Shown: positions 10,446 to 19,999 of the stretch, one piece after another
How the letters are laid out: every line of letters starts with the position of its first letter
Position numbering within the stretch: the first letter of the stretch is position 1
DNA from: Ehrlichia sp052043515
GTDB taxonomy: Bacteria; Pseudomonadota; Alphaproteobacteria; Rickettsiales; Anaplasmataceae
NCBI GenBank assembly: GCA_052043515.1
Contig: JBQEQX010000001.1
Span: 248,001 to 312,000 of the forward strand
DNA: 64,000 bases
Reading direction: 5' to 3'
Program-made: the position numbers and the translations under genes
The notes under the pieces: generated by a model
Databases searched by the model: none
What the model was told of the DNA's origin: nothing
The model's input: the letters and a program-made list of their open reading frames with translations, nothing else

Positions 10446-11081
10446 CTAACTAAGGCATATAGAGAGGTTAAAAAAGGACTCTTGTATATTATATGTCATT
10501 TTTGCGTTATAATTATCTAAGAGTAGCATAAGGAATCTTGCCTGAATATTTTTTGTTGTCAATTCTGTATCAGTTAAATTTTTATCGAGAATATTTTTAA
10601 TACTTTCATGCATTTCTACCTTTTGTGCATGAGCCACAGTTTCTATCAATAAATCTCCAGTTTCAGTTTTAGATAATATTACTTTCACTTTACTTCCACT
10701 AATCATAAACAGCATCAACACCATTACTGTGTTAGCAAGCAATTTATTAATCTTCTCAACTAATTCAACATCAAAAATTTGTATATTAATATCCCATTCA
10801 AGAATAACTTTTTTCCCTTTAAGATAACTTTCTATATTACATTTAGTACTATTAAAGTCACCATTGTCATCAGAAATACTATAAGCCTGTTTTAGTAACT
10901 TAAACTTACTTATAACATCATTAGCTGCATCAGAAAGCAAAGGTATCATATCTTCAGATAAATTTTCATCATCACTCAAACACTCTATATAATTCACTAT
11001 CGCTCCCACGGAACCAGCCAGATCGTGTAATAATCTTGCAGACACCAATTCCACGCTCGATAAAACATCGTTTTTTCGCAT
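10446..11081 (-). CDS. ChpT-like histidine phosphotransferase
   Basis: 211 residues, cytoplasmic. The N-terminal helix LVSARLLHDLAGSVGAIVNYIECL has the signature of the alphaproteobacterial ChpT/DUF2328 family, with H19 as the phosphorylated histidine followed by D20. The C-terminal part looks like a worn GHKL fold with no ATP-binding N or G boxes. In Caulobacter ChpT passes phosphate from CckA to CtrA and CpdR; Ehrlichia has CckA and CtrA, so the same job is expected here. The start ATG at 11081 has AGGTG five bases upstream. Assigned on the HD motif and overall pattern. Confidence 0.75.
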   Translation of the reverse strand: MRKNDVLSSVELVSARLLHDLAGSVGAIVNYIECLSDDENLSEDMIPLLSDAANDVISKFKLLKQAYSISDDNGDFNSTKCNIESYLKGKKVILEWDINIQIFDVELVEKINKLLANTVMVLMLFMISGSKVKVILSKTETGDLLIETVAHAQKVEMHESIKNILDKNLTDTELTTKNIQARFLMLLLDNYNAKMTYNIQESFFNLSICLS

Positions 11082-11235
11082 AAAACACCTACATTTACAT
11101 CACATTCTTTATATGTTAGCACATCAAAGAAATAATTTTATTTACTAGTAAACAATTTTCTATATGAAGTTCAAATATTTAATGTTACTCTAGTTAATTA
11201 AGTGTAAAGCAACATTCACAATTAACAAGGCACAT

Positions 11236-12267
11236 ATGAAAACGTATTTGAACTCTGGAGTTGATATTGAATCCGGCAACAGTTTAGTAGAAAAAATAAA
11301 ACCAATTGCAGAATCAACATCTAGACCTGGAGTGATTGGTGGTATAGGATCTTTCGGAGCTCTCTTTGATATATCAAAGATAAAGCGATACAATAAACCT
11401 TTATTGGTGTCTTCAACTGATGGAGTTGGTACTAAATTATGCATAGCACAGACAGTTAATAATCATAAAACCATAGGTATAGACCTTGTAGCAATGTGTG
11501 TTAACGATGTACTAGCACAAGGAGCGGAACCACTGTTTTTCCTTGATTACTTTGCAACAGAAAAAATAAATCACGATACCGCGTTAGAAGTAATTAACAG
11601 TATAGCAGTAGGATGTAAAAAAGCAAACGTAGCACTAATAGGTGGAGAGACAGCTGAAATGCCAGGAATGTACGATAATAACAAATATGATTTAGCTGGT
11701 TTTTCAGTTGGTATAATTGAAGCAGATAATATCTTACCAAAAACTCAAAGTATTCAAGTTGGAGATATAATACTTGGATTAGCTTCAAGTGGATTACATT
11801 CAAATGGGTTCTCATTAATAAGAAGTATTATCAGTAATTATCAAATAAGCTATCATGACATATGTCCCTGGTCTAATCAAACATGGGCAAATTATTTACT
11901 AACACCCACACGAATTTATGTTACTGCTTTATTACCTATCATACATCTAATAAAAGGTTTGGCACATATCACTGGAGGAGGGTTCTATAATATACCACGC
12001 GTTATTCCTAATCACTTGTCAGCAGAAATTGATTTAACCTCTTGGAACATGCCAAATGTATTCCACTGGTTAAACTCTGAAATACAAATATCTCAGATGG
12101 AACTACTAAAAACATTTAATTGTGGTATTGGAATGGTAATAATTGTTTCAGAAGAAAATGAAGATCATGTATTATCCCTACTCAAAGTTGCTGATGAAGT
12201 TGTATACAAAATTGGTAAAATTACAGGAAGAACTACTGAAACACAGCTATGTTTAATTAACACCTAA
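11236..12267 (+). CDS. purM: Phosphoribosylformylglycinamidine cyclo-ligase (AIR synthetase)
   Basis: Closes FGAM to AIR with ATP, the step after PurL. 343 residues, normal length, intact frame. Conserved blocks: GVDIESGNSLVEKIKP, SSTDGVGTKL, GIDLVAMCVNDVLAQGAEPLFFLDYFA, GGETAEMPGMY, LASSGLHSNGFSLIR, HITGGGFYNIPRVIP and FNCGIGM. It overlaps nothing and is convergent with xerC, 41 bases away. As in other Rickettsiales of this type, the purine genes are scattered rather than in an operon. Confidence 0.95.
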   Translation: MKTYLNSGVDIESGNSLVEKIKPIAESTSRPGVIGGIGSFGALFDISKIKRYNKPLLVSSTDGVGTKLCIAQTVNNHKTIGIDLVAMCVNDVLAQGAEPLFFLDYFATEKINHDTALEVINSIAVGCKKANVALIGGETAEMPGMYDNNKYDLAGFSVGIIEADNILPKTQSIQVGDIILGLASSGLHSNGFSLIRSIISNYQISYHDICPWSNQTWANYLLTPTRIYVTALLPIIHLIKGLAHITGGGFYNIPRVIPNHLSAEIDLTSWNMPNVFHWLNSEIQISQMELLKTFNCGIGMVIIVSEENEDHVLSLLKVADEVVYKIGKITGRTTETQLCLINT

Positions 12268-12308
12268 CTAACACAATAACTCTTTTACGCTATTAAAAAT
12301 TATCTTTT

Positions 12309-13266
12309 CTACATATTTAAGAATTCTTTTTTTGTCATTTGAGGATGAAAATTTTTGTAATGGTCAATCATACTCTGATGATCCAAATGAGTGTAAATTT
12401 GTGTTGTTGACAAACTAGAATGGCCTAATAATTCCTGAATTGACCTAATGTCAGCACCACCAAGAAATAAGTGTGTAGCAAAACTATGACGAAATGCATG
12501 AGGAGTTGTAACATCAGGTAGGTCTATTTCTTTACGAATCTTCTGTACCCTATTTGCAAAATAAGTCCTTCTAAGTTTTTTTCCTTTAGTTCCTAGAAAA
12601 ATATATTGATCACTAGCTGAACCAGACTCAAAATGATACGGACAACATTTTACATATTCATTCAACGTTTCATCTACCATAGGTAAAATAGGCACGATTC
12701 TTTCCTTATTACCTTTACCAATAATTAAAATTTCCTCTTTTCGAATATCCTGAAACTTTAGATTAATTGCCTCACTAATTCTTAAACCACATCCGTAAAG
12801 CAACATCATTAATGCAAAATCACGTTTAGCAACCCAATCGTGCGATAGTGAATTATAGTAATCTAGTATCTTTTTTTATGTGATCCACTACTAATATTTT
12901 AGGCAATGTACTTTTAAGTATTGGTTTAGATAAAAAAAACACCGCTTGATTATCTATATTATAAGTACGCGATAAATAGCGAAAAAATTTTTTTAATGCT
13001 GACAATGATCTTGCATTTGTTACAGCTCCTACCTTATGCTTATACCTAAACGCAAACCATTTCCTAAAATCTGCAACTTTTATATTAGCAATATCTTCTA
13101 AGGTAATAGTACGTGAAATATACTCACACAAAAATCCAATAAACTTACTCACATCTCTTACATAAGAATCAACTGTATTCAGCGAGTACCTTTTTTCCTT
13201 CTCTAACCAAGTTATCCAATTATTGACAACAACACATAACTTTTCATCTTTCATATTGCTATACAT
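12309..13266 (-). CDS. xerC: Tyrosine recombinase XerC (frame broken in this sequence)
   Basis: Resolves chromosome dimers at dif together with XerD. The N-terminal piece has the SAM-like DNA-binding domain (WITWLEKEKRYSLNTVDSYVRDV, ALKKFFRYLSR). The C-terminal piece has the catalytic set: Arg in YGCGLRISE, Lys in GKGNKER, HAFRHSFATHL, LGHSSLSTTQ and the Tyr of QIYTH. They join if one base is taken from the T7 run at 12871-12877 (A7 on the coding strand), restoring VDHIKKILDYYNSLS. The C-terminal HYKNFHPQ tail fits XerC better than XerD. Start is uncertain: ATG at 13266 or 13254. Upstream in-frame residues are AT-rich and unlikely to be translated. Confidence 0.85.
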
Positions 13267-13524
13267 AGATATAGAGATTTCAGCTTCAAATATCATATAA
13301 TTCATAAAAAAACATACAACATCTACTACAAAAAAAAACAGAAACAAGTGACACTTATTACATTTTATTATAAGTAAACATTTTAATTAGACCATCTTAA
13401 CGTATAGATGCTTTTACACATTTTCATTAATATTAGATAACAAGCATCACTGAGTTCTTAACACTAGATAATAGGTAACATATAGTATATAATCACCTTT
13501 CATAGTCCTTTAAATAGGTAAAAG

Positions 13525-14507
13525 ATGAAAGTCACTGTTTTAGGTGCAGGATCATTTGGTACAGCAATTGCGATTGCATTATCTTCAAACGGTATATCAG
13601 TTAACCTATGGGGACGTAATAATGAAGACATAATGTCTATGACAATTCATCAAAAAAAACTTAAAATACTTACCTACGTTTCACTTACCAAGAGATATAA
13701 TCCCAAGCAATAATATAGATCAAGTACTATCTGACAATAATATCTGTATCATCTTAGCTATTCCAACACAACAGTTACGCACATTATGTACTCATATATA
13801 TCAAAAACAACATATATTTAAAAACGTACCTATACTGATCTGTAGTAAGGGTATTGAAACTACGTCTCTTAAATTTCCAAGTGAAATAGTAGAAGAGATC
13901 TTACCAAATAACCCAATTTATATATTGTCTGGACCAAGTTTTGCAAAAGAAATAGCAAAAAAATTTACCATGCACAATAGTACTCGCAGGTACAAATAAA
14001 GACCTAGGTATATCACTCGTAAAGAAACTTAAGAGTGGTACATTTCAAATAATTTACAGCCAAGACACTTTAGGAGTACAAATCGGGGCTGCATTAAAAA
14101 ATATTATTGCAATTGCCTGCGGAATAATAGCAGGAAAAAATTTAGGTAATAACGCCGTTGCCACTGTAATAACTAAGGGAATGGAAGAAATAAAAACTTT
14201 ATATAATGCAAAAAGTAACAACATTAATCTTTCCACTTTAATTGGACCGTCCTGTCTTGGCGATTTAATTTTAACATGTACTACACCACATTCACGAAAT
14301 ATGTCTTTCGGATTAGCAATAGGAAAAGGTAAAAATATGAATCGAATGGTGAGACAAGGCTCAAAAACCATCGAAGGTATCAATACTGTTAAGCCATTAA
14401 TATCACTAGCGAAACGGCTTAATATAGATCTACCAATTTGTACATCCATATATAATTTACTCTATCAGAATAGACCATTAGATCAAATTGTATCCGACAT
14501 ACTGTAA
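13525..14507 (+). CDS. gpsA: Glycerol-3-phosphate dehydrogenase [NAD(P)+] (frame broken twice in this sequence)
   Basis: Reduces dihydroxyacetone phosphate to sn-glycerol-3-phosphate for phospholipids. Begins with the Rossmann motif VLGAGSFGTAIA (about 4-15). One extra A in the run at 13652-13659 hides the KNLKYLPTFHLPRD segment; a second in 13957-13963 breaks the reading just after SGPSFAKEIA. Removing one A from each gives about 326 residues, normal for the family, with GVQIGAALKNIIAIACGI, SKPTIEG-type motif (SKTIEGINTV) and RLNIDLPICTSIYN. Divergent from xerC. Probably functional. Confidence 0.87.
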
Positions 14508-14707
14508 CATAAAAAAACGTCATGCCAAACTACCACAAGCTATAAAAGCCCATTCGTTTTGAATCATAACACATATCCTTCACAGATAGTACCAAATTAG
14601 ACAGCCTAATTATTTAAATGTTGTATTTCACAATATTTAAAATAGGACAACTAGATTCGTAATACAAAAATCTTGTTTCTAATTTATAACAGAAAGCTGT
14701 CAGATTA

Positions 14708-14775
14708 CAACAATAATGATACCGTAATAACACCTGTTCCAACACAACGCACATTATGCAGTTGTACAAAGAACC
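14708..14775 (+). repeat. Short sequence resembling an internal part of gpsA
   Basis: TTCCAACACAAC then CGCACATTATG at about 14737-14759 matches gpsA at about 13762-13790 (TTCCAACACAAC, five extra bases, CGCACATTATG), and the flanking bases (CAATAATgatacc against CAATAATatctgt) also resemble each other. This may be the trace of a decayed partial duplication. The rest of the 292-base gap between gpsA and ntrX shows nothing else. Confidence 0.4.
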
Positions 14776-14799
14776 ATAATATTGTCAACAGGTGATAAA

Positions 14800-16215
14800 C
14801 TATTCAGGAATATTACACAAGCCCAAAACTTTTAATTTACGATGTAGTGCAGAACGTTCCATACCAACAAATTCAGCAGTTTTTGACACATTTCCGCCGA
14901 AGCGTGATAATTGAGTTTTTAAATATTGTCTTTCAAATTCTTCACGTGCTTTACGAAGAGGAACAGAAATCACTTTAGCACTCAAAACATCATTGATAGG
15001 TGAATTAGATACTATATCCACTGGCAAATCTTTTGCTGTGATAATCTCTTTAGGAGATTTCATGATTAGTATCCACTCTATCACATTGCGTAACTGACGT
15101 AGATTACCTGGCCACTCATAAGATTGCATTGCTATCAAAGCTTCATCACTTAACGTATGTGTACATAACCCTATTTTCTTACAAATACTGTTCATAAAAT
15201 ATCTGCACAACTCTGGAATATCAGTACAATATTCTACCAAAGATGGAACTCTAATTGGCAAAACATTTAACCTATAATATAAATCCTCACAGAACTTTCC
15301 AGCTTTTACTTCATTTTCAATATCTTTTGAAGATGATACAATAATTCTTACATCCACGCTTACAGGAATTTTGCTATTTTCCCTATATATCTTGCCTTCT
15401 TGCAATAATCTAAGTAGACGCAACTGCGTATCATATCTCAAATCCGTAACTTCATCTATAAATAATGTGCCATGATTTGCCTGTTCTATTATACCAATAT
15501 GAGGAGGAACTCTATGTGATAATATATTACTACTCTCTTCACTACCAAATATATTAACTAGATAATTATTTGCGGGTAACATAGACGAGTACATAGATAT
15601 AAACGGTGTATCATAACCTTTTGATTTTTTATGTATTAATCTAGCAACTACCTCTTTTCCTACACCAGGAGACCCGGTAATTAAAATACGACTAGAGGTT
15701 GTAGCTGCCTTATTAATCATACTTCTGAGATTTCTTATAACAGGAGAACTACCCACTATTTCATAATCTTCAAACGCTGATTTCAGCTCGTCATTCTCCC
15801 TGCGTAATCTACCAGATTCTATAGCTCTTTTAACTACTAATTTTAATCTACCTTCTGTAAAAGGCTTTTCTATATAATCATAGGCCCCCATATGTAAAGA
15901 TTTCACAGCAGTTGCAATATTACCATGTCCACTAATCATAATCACGGGTAAGTAGGGATATCTTTCTTTTAGCTTTTCCAACACACTCAGTCCATCAATA
16001 TCTGAGCCTTTTAACCATATATCCAACAATACAACATCTGGCTCTTTTTCGTAAGCCATCTTAATAGCAGATAAACCATCAACTGCTAATTTTGTTACAT
16101 AATTATCATCGCTTAATATATCTTTAATTAAATTCCTGATATCAACTTCATCATCAACAACCAATACTTCAGAAATATACAATCTTTCCTTGGACATTTC
16201 AAAATCCTGTGCCAT
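14800..16215 (-). CDS. ntrX: Response regulator NtrX (AAA+ type)
   Basis: 471 residues in three parts: receiver (about 15-125) with acidic D21/D22, phospho-acceptor D65 in VVLLDIW and the lysine of EKPF; AAA+ domain (about 155-385) with Walker A GSPGVGKE (181-188) and Walker B LFIDEV (251-256); and a Fis-type helix-turn-helix (about 435-465, GGNVSKTAEFVGMERSALHRKLK). The GAFTGA loop that contacts sigma-54 is missing, replaced by sequence around YLVNIFGSEESS, which fits a lineage lacking sigma-54; it must act with the housekeeping polymerase. Partner kinase NtrY is encoded at 60.5-62.6 kb. In E. chaffeensis the pair has been linked to proline and glutamine use. Confidence 0.93.
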   Translation of the reverse strand: MAQDFEMSKERLYISEVLVVDDEVDIRNLIKDILSDDNYVTKLAVDGLSAIKMAYEKEPDVVLLDIWLKGSDIDGLSVLEKLKERYPYLPVIMISGHGNIATAVKSLHMGAYDYIEKPFTEGRLKLVVKRAIESGRLRRENDELKSAFEDYEIVGSSPVIRNLRSMINKAATTSSRILITGSPGVGKEVVARLIHKKSKGYDTPFISMYSSMLPANNYLVNIFGSEESSNILSHRVPPHIGIIEQANHGTLFIDEVTDLRYDTQLRLLRLLQEGKIYRENSKIPVSVDVRIIVSSSKDIENEVKAGKFCEDLYYRLNVLPIRVPSLVEYCTDIPELCRYFMNSICKKIGLCTHTLSDEALIAMQSYEWPGNLRQLRNVIEWILIMKSPKEIITAKDLPVDIVSNSPINDVLSAKVISVPLRKAREEFERQYLKTQLSRFGGNVSKTAEFVGMERSALHRKLKVLGLCNIPE

Positions 16216-16487
16216 AATTACCTACAATTACTAATGAAATACCACAAACATAATGTACTCACAAAAATACACCCAATAATACTACCATACACATCAATGA
16301 TCAACAACCAATATATCAAATTCATTATCTATTAACCTATAAATTTTAAATGTATGATAAAATTTAATTATAAATATCGTTAATTTATCAAACATGGTTT
16401 TCCTATATATCCAAAATATCAACAAAAATAGCAACACATCATTCATTATCAACTTTATAAATCTACTACAACTAATTACTAATAAAA

Positions 16488-17307
16488 TCACTTTATTATG
16501 TTAATTCCAGATGGAAAACGCATATCAACCACTTTCCAAATAAGAAATTCATTGGAAGCCTCGTATATACGCAATAAACTATTCCAAGCATGATAAGGAT
16601 TTTCCTCGGGCAACTTTATATGCAATCCACTAGATAAAACAATATCCCAGCAATTGTTATCAAGATAAAAAACAGAAGAAATCATACTGCTTAACACATT
16701 ATTATCATTAACTAATTTCTGTATAAAATCTAAATTCTTTAATGCTTCATTGCCATATATCGATATCAAATCATCCTGTTCAGTATAATTATTAACAATA
16801 ACGTATCCTGTATCATCAATAATAGAGCTACCACCATCATGATACCAATTTGCGAAAGGAGAATATTCTCGTATCTCTATATCTAAAACATTAGGTAGTA
16901 ACCTTTTGATTGAAACATCTTTAATCCATTGACTACTAGCCTTTAGTTCTTTTTGTAATTTATTTAAAGATACAAAAAAAATAGATTTGTTGTGATCAAA
17001 AAACTGTCGTATATAACCTGAATCCACAGATTTATTCCCATGAATAACTATCTCATCAATAGCAAACCCACAATTCACCAGGCAAGTTGATATGCTATCC
17101 AGCAAAATCAAAGAACAAGTATATAACTTATTAACCATTTTATCTTTGAAGAAAGATGCAAAAGTTACCACAACAACAATTACCAACAATACCAGATATT
17201 TTTTATATGTAAAAAAAACACATCTTAAATTTAGAAACATTAACATCATTAGCATCATTCAAGTGCCGATAGTTCCCTATATCCCTCAGATCACCAATTT
17301 CTTTCAT
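16488..17307 (-). CDS. ftsQ: Cell division protein FtsQ (frame broken near the start)
   Basis: Bitopic inner membrane divisome protein. A single membrane helix (YLVLLVIVVVVTFASFF) is followed by a POTRA domain (FAIDEIVIHGNKSVDSGYIRQFF) and the FtsQ/DivIB domain (WIKDVSIKRLLPNVLDIEIREYSPFANW, DDTGYVI, SGLHIKLP). The frame upstream of the helix reads as a methionine-rich stretch from 17258, but removing one base from the A8 run at 17211-17218 gives a better N-terminus, MKEIGDLRDIGNYRH..., from the ATG at 17307, with GGAG about 12 bases ahead. That adds a charged cytoplasmic tail typical of FtsQ. The stop overlaps a GTG of a doubtful 65-codon frame. Confidence 0.85.
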
Positions 17308-17832
17308 AATACTACAACTCTCCTAAGCTAAGATTTAATAGTTTAAAACACTAACTATCAACAGTAGATCATTCAAAAACACTATCTCTTCTTACACAAA
17401 TTCAAATAATAGAGCCACTATACATAATAACAACTACTATAAAAACTTAACTTACCGAGAACACCAACTAAATGTTCAGCAAATTGCGTAAAACCACTCC
17501 ACCACACGAACAACAACATATAACGCCAATAAAATTAGTTAAATTATATACCAATTCCGTTACAAACGACCGTGTGTTACACATTATACTAAATATAGAT
17601 CATATACAAATCAAAAATATAATTCTTTGCTATCAAATAATAACAAAAGAACAAGTCAGCATTCAATAAAACTGAAACTTACAAAACATACCACACAATT
17701 AAAGTACATTAGAGCACTACAAAAGAACTTTTTTCAACATTTGAAGCTTAAACTTCATTGTTTTAAGGAAACTTTCATATTATCATAAAACAACTATATC
17801 CATTACATAAAATCTCCTAATCTCTAAAAAAA
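17308..17832. other. Non-coding gap
   Basis: AT-rich. A 65-codon plus-strand frame at 17472-17669 has no recognisable features and is probably chance. The ftsQ promoter and ribosome site lie at the left end. Confidence 0.4.
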
Positions 17833-18773
17833 CTAGTTGATATTATTGCGTTTCATATAAAATTTTTCTTCGAAACAATCCCAACACACCTTTTCTAAAG
17901 ACACTCTATATAGTTCATTCATTTGCAAAATACCACAAGGAGAGGTTACGTTTATTTCTATTAAATACCCATCTAATATATCTACCCCAACGAAAACCAA
18001 CTCTTCAACTAATAATTTTTTTTGATCGCTGAACATATCTCTATGTCGCGACTTGACAACACAGCAACTTCTGGAACCGATCCAATTTTAAAATTAGTTC
18101 TTATTTCCCCATCAAATAATATTTTACGTTTAACAACTCCTATTGGCTCACCATCGAGAAGAATAACCCTTTTATCATTGGTAATGTTGGATACAAACTT
18201 CTGAGCGATTATTGGACAGCCATGTTTTTCTATCATCAACTCTGCTATAACTGTAATACTAACATTGCCATAAATTCTCACTACATCATTTCCACCATAG
18301 CTATATAAAGGCTTCAATATAATATCTCTATGTTTTTGATAAAAATCCTGCAACATAACATAATCTTCAGTTACTAAGGTATCTGGTATAAACTTAGAAA
18401 ATGAAAGTGGTAATAATTTTTCTGGATGATTTCTAAGACTTTTAGGATTATTTATTAAGAGTGGCCTTTTTAACTTCTCCAAAATATAAGTACTCGTAAT
18501 ATAACGCATATTAAAAGGTGGATTCTGACGTATGAAGATTATATCAAGATCTTCAAGTAACAATTCCTGAGTATCAGCAAATCTTAATTTGTCCTCTTCT
18601 ACAGTGACTAAGCAAGCCCTAGCAACTGGAATACTATTTTTCATTGCCAACTGGTTAGGAGTATAAAAAAATACGATATGCCCTCTATTTTGTGCTTCTT
18701 GTATAAATTTCACTGATACATCTCGACCAACAACAACATCCCTATCCATCTGAAAAGCAACAACCAAAGTCAC
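17833..18773 (-). CDS. gshB: Glutathione synthetase (frame broken near the 3' end)
   Basis: Joins glycine to gamma-glutamylcysteine with ATP. ATP-grasp fold: N-terminal AFQMDRD, EAQNRGH, then IFIRQNPPFNMRYI, LLINNPKSLRNHPEKL, ILKPLYSYGGNDVVRI, DKRVILLDGEPIGVVKRK. The end, VFVGVDILDGYLIEINVTSPCG, lies in another frame after a T8 run at 18016-18023; one more base (or two fewer) joins them to about 313 residues, normal length. Start is a GTG at 18773 with an unusually good GGAGG six to seven bases upstream; the next ATG would cut the first strand. Confidence 0.88.
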
Positions 18774-18851
18774 ACCCCACCCTCCAGACAGAAAAACCCA
18801 TTACTAAACACCTTCCACAAATCAATATTTATACAAAGCAAACTACACTTA

Positions 18852-19442
18852 CTATCCACGCAACTTACTATCTTTCAGTCTTACATAACTAACTACTTGC
18901 TTCACCCTTTTAACTTTCTGAGCAATTGATACAACCCTATCCAATTCTTCCTGATCCTGAGCTATACCCATTAAATAAACAGTACCATCTACTGTATTAA
19001 CGCTGTAATTCATAAACTTGACTTTACCTTGAGATAAAATTCGTGCCTTAACCTGAGCACTAATTATAGCGTCAATAGCAGACTCTTTCAAATTAATAGC
19101 ACTCTTGTCTACAGTTAACTCATTAACAACTTCTTTTACATCCCTTTGTTGCCATGCAACCTTCTCGGCTCTTATTTGCTCATCCAATGACTTTACATGT
19201 CCAATTAATAAAACACGTCCTTCACTCACCTTGACAATAACTTGAGGAAATAATCCCACCTTAAACAGTTCCTTATTAATTCTAATCAATATTGCAGTAT
19301 CATCTATGGCATCGCCAACCGATTTATCCTGCAAAGTAATTATCGCACCCGTAGTCACAGCAAGACCTGCCATTATTCCTGAACAACCAGTCTGATTCAT
19401 AACCAATAAAGCCATCAATAAAAAGTTTATCAGAAAACGCAT
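18852..19442 (-). CDS. Lipoprotein with two BON domains
   Basis: 196 residues. Signal peptide with lipobox NQTGC (lipidated C20), a short glycine-rich linker, then two BON domains (about 45-110 and 115-190; FPQVIVKVSEGRVLLIGHVKS and YSVNTVDGTVYLMGIAQDQEELDRVVSIAQKVKRVKQVVSYV). This is the layout of E. coli DolP/YraP, an outer membrane lipoprotein that helps keep the envelope intact and supports BepA and Bam function. With the BepA-like protease at 6.7 kb it suggests a working outer-membrane quality-control set. Frame intact; transcribed away from aspS. Confidence 0.85.
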   Translation of the reverse strand: MRFLINFLLMALLVMNQTGCSGIMAGLAVTTGAIITLQDKSVGDAIDDTAILIRINKELFKVGLFPQVIVKVSEGRVLLIGHVKSLDEQIRAEKVAWQQRDVKEVVNELTVDKSAINLKESAIDAIISAQVKARILSQGKVKFMNYSVNTVDGTVYLMGIAQDQEELDRVVSIAQKVKRVKQVVSYVRLKDSKLRG

Positions 19443-19999
19443 AGAACAACAAAAGCATCAAGCAATAGCGTCTATGCTATACAACTTTTTACAGTGTGTA
19501 AATAGTAAAATACTCTATACCTTTTTTATATAACGCATTTTAACATTTTCGTAATCTATAACACTTCTCCATTGATATCAAAAGAATAATTACAATTACC
19601 TGGTTTTTAGATATGCAAAAAATTTTATTTAATTTTAAAAAATACATCCCTTTTTTGACAGTCTGAAATTCACTTCAGACTACAAAGCAGCAAATATTTT
19701 AAATTTACAAAAACATCTCATAAAAAATATAGTATTTTTCATGTTAACTAACTTTTTTCCAAATAATCAAAGCTGCTAAAAGCCACAAATTCCTCTGACC
19801 ATTATTTAGTACATAAACAACCTTTTATTACAGGTACCAATCTAAGGTTCAACCATAACAAAACTCGTATACATAACCTATGCACTGAAATTTACCAATA
19901 CCAATAGATTGCAAAGTTTAAAATAAATAATCTGTCAAAAATACTTTTAATGTATATACTATTGTATAAAATGAACTAGCATTAAAAACATAAACTTTT
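19443..19999. other. Divergent promoter region upstream of aspS
   Basis: No gene. Holds a TTGACA next to an 8-bp inverted repeat (separate entry). The aspS start has no clear Shine-Dalgarno sequence. Confidence 0.4.
19655..19681. promoter_or_regulatory. TTGACA box abutting an 8-bp dyad
   Basis: TTGACA at 19655-19660 overlaps the left arm of AGTCTGAA (19660-19667), six-base spacer, TTCAGACT (19674-19681). The dyad could be an operator lying between -35 and -10 of a plus-strand promoter, or an RNA hairpin. No good -10 at 17 bases is present, so the promoter reading is weak. Confidence 0.35.

Noticed and set aside
16294..16491. 65-codon minus-strand frame whose GTG overlaps the ftsQ stop (GTGA)
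   Set aside because: Overlap is suggestive of coupling, but the peptide is low-complexity, Ile/Leu/Phe-rich and shows no family feature; AT-rich DNA yields such frames by chance.
17472..17669. 65-codon plus-strand frame between ftsQ and gshB
   Set aside because: No conserved feature, no ribosome site, composition like the surrounding gap.
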